Position numbers and translations under genes: made by a program. This document shows, in pieces, positions 15,203 through 15,247 of a stretch of DNA of 15,247 nucleotides. Position 1 is the first letter of the stretch. Each line of letters opens with the position of its first letter. The notes beneath the pieces were generated by a model that saw nothing but the letters and a program-made list of their open reading frames with translations, ran no database searches and was not told where the DNA came from. Origin of the DNA: JADKFD01 sp050250665 (GTDB lineage Bacteria > Pseudomonadota > Gammaproteobacteria > Xanthomonadales > SZUA-5); contig JBFWOF010000088.1 in assembly GCA_050250665.1 (NCBI GenBank), positions 1 to 15,247 of the forward strand. The letters run 5' to 3'.

Positions 15203-15247
15203 GCTGCAAACGCTACCACTTTCAACATCACGCTTCCGGTGCTGTGC
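15188..15247 (+). CDS. Start of an unidentified gene (cut by the window edge)
   Basis: The ATG at 15188 follows AAGGAG (15174-15179) by 8 nt, the best ribosome site in the window. The frame is open to the edge for 20 codons, reading MSTTLAANATTFNITLPVLC. There are too few residues to assign a family. Upstream is the repeat island, so the gene probably has its own promoter. Confidence 0.6.
   Translation, partial: MSTTLAANATTFNITLPVLC

Overview
The window is about 64% GC with strongly GC-biased third codon positions. Gene content and extragenic palindromes (REPs headed GTAG/GTGG, TAGAATG-type -10 boxes) suggest a gammaproteobacterium of the Xanthomonadales (Lysobacterales). This is inferred from style, not from a marker gene. 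I find ten complete protein genes and one gene start at the right edge. I see no tRNA, rRNA, CRISPR array, prophage or intact insertion sequence.

Layout. 1-175 is the sequence downstream of the first gene. 176-2062 (-) is an SLC13-type anion permease with two RCK_C domains. It diverges from 2249-3403 (+), a 2-methylcitrate synthase (prpC). The 186-bp gap holds a perfect 12-bp inverted repeat whose centre is exactly midway between the two start codons. After prpC on the same strand come a small outer-membrane beta-barrel protein (3446-4282) and a rhomboid protease with a long C-terminal helical domain (4314-5789). A 14-bp stem-loop separates the rhomboid gene from the convergent Na+/alanine symporter (5849-7366, -). 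To its right, a GTAG-type REP pair ends in a T-tract and looks like the terminator of the SDR-DUF502 pair (7565-9018, -; ATGA overlap). 9019-9400 is a repeat island: a 273-bp imperfect palindrome with REP ends, followed by another REP. Then come a divergent RsuA-family pseudouridine synthase (9401-10144, -, probably leaderless mRNA) and, diverging from it, a secreted tricorn-like S41 protease (10482-13757, +) and a RIO1-family kinase (13846-14703, +). 14704-15187 is a second repeat island with a half copy of the composite element and a nested ATTGCGA/GCAATCC palindrome. A new gene starts at 15188 behind a strong Shine-Dalgarno sequence.

Function. The genes are mainly housekeeping and envelope functions: transport (anion permease, alanine symporter), propionyl-CoA metabolism (PrpC alone, without prpB/acnD/prpF nearby), proteolysis (rhomboid, tricorn), and RNA or ribosome-related enzymes (pseudouridine synthase, RIO kinase). 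I see no defence or biosynthetic cluster. The most unusual content is between the genes: three classes of palindromic repeat, one apparently used as a terminator, a perfectly centred divergent operator-like palindrome, and a stem that could sequester the start codon of the last gene.
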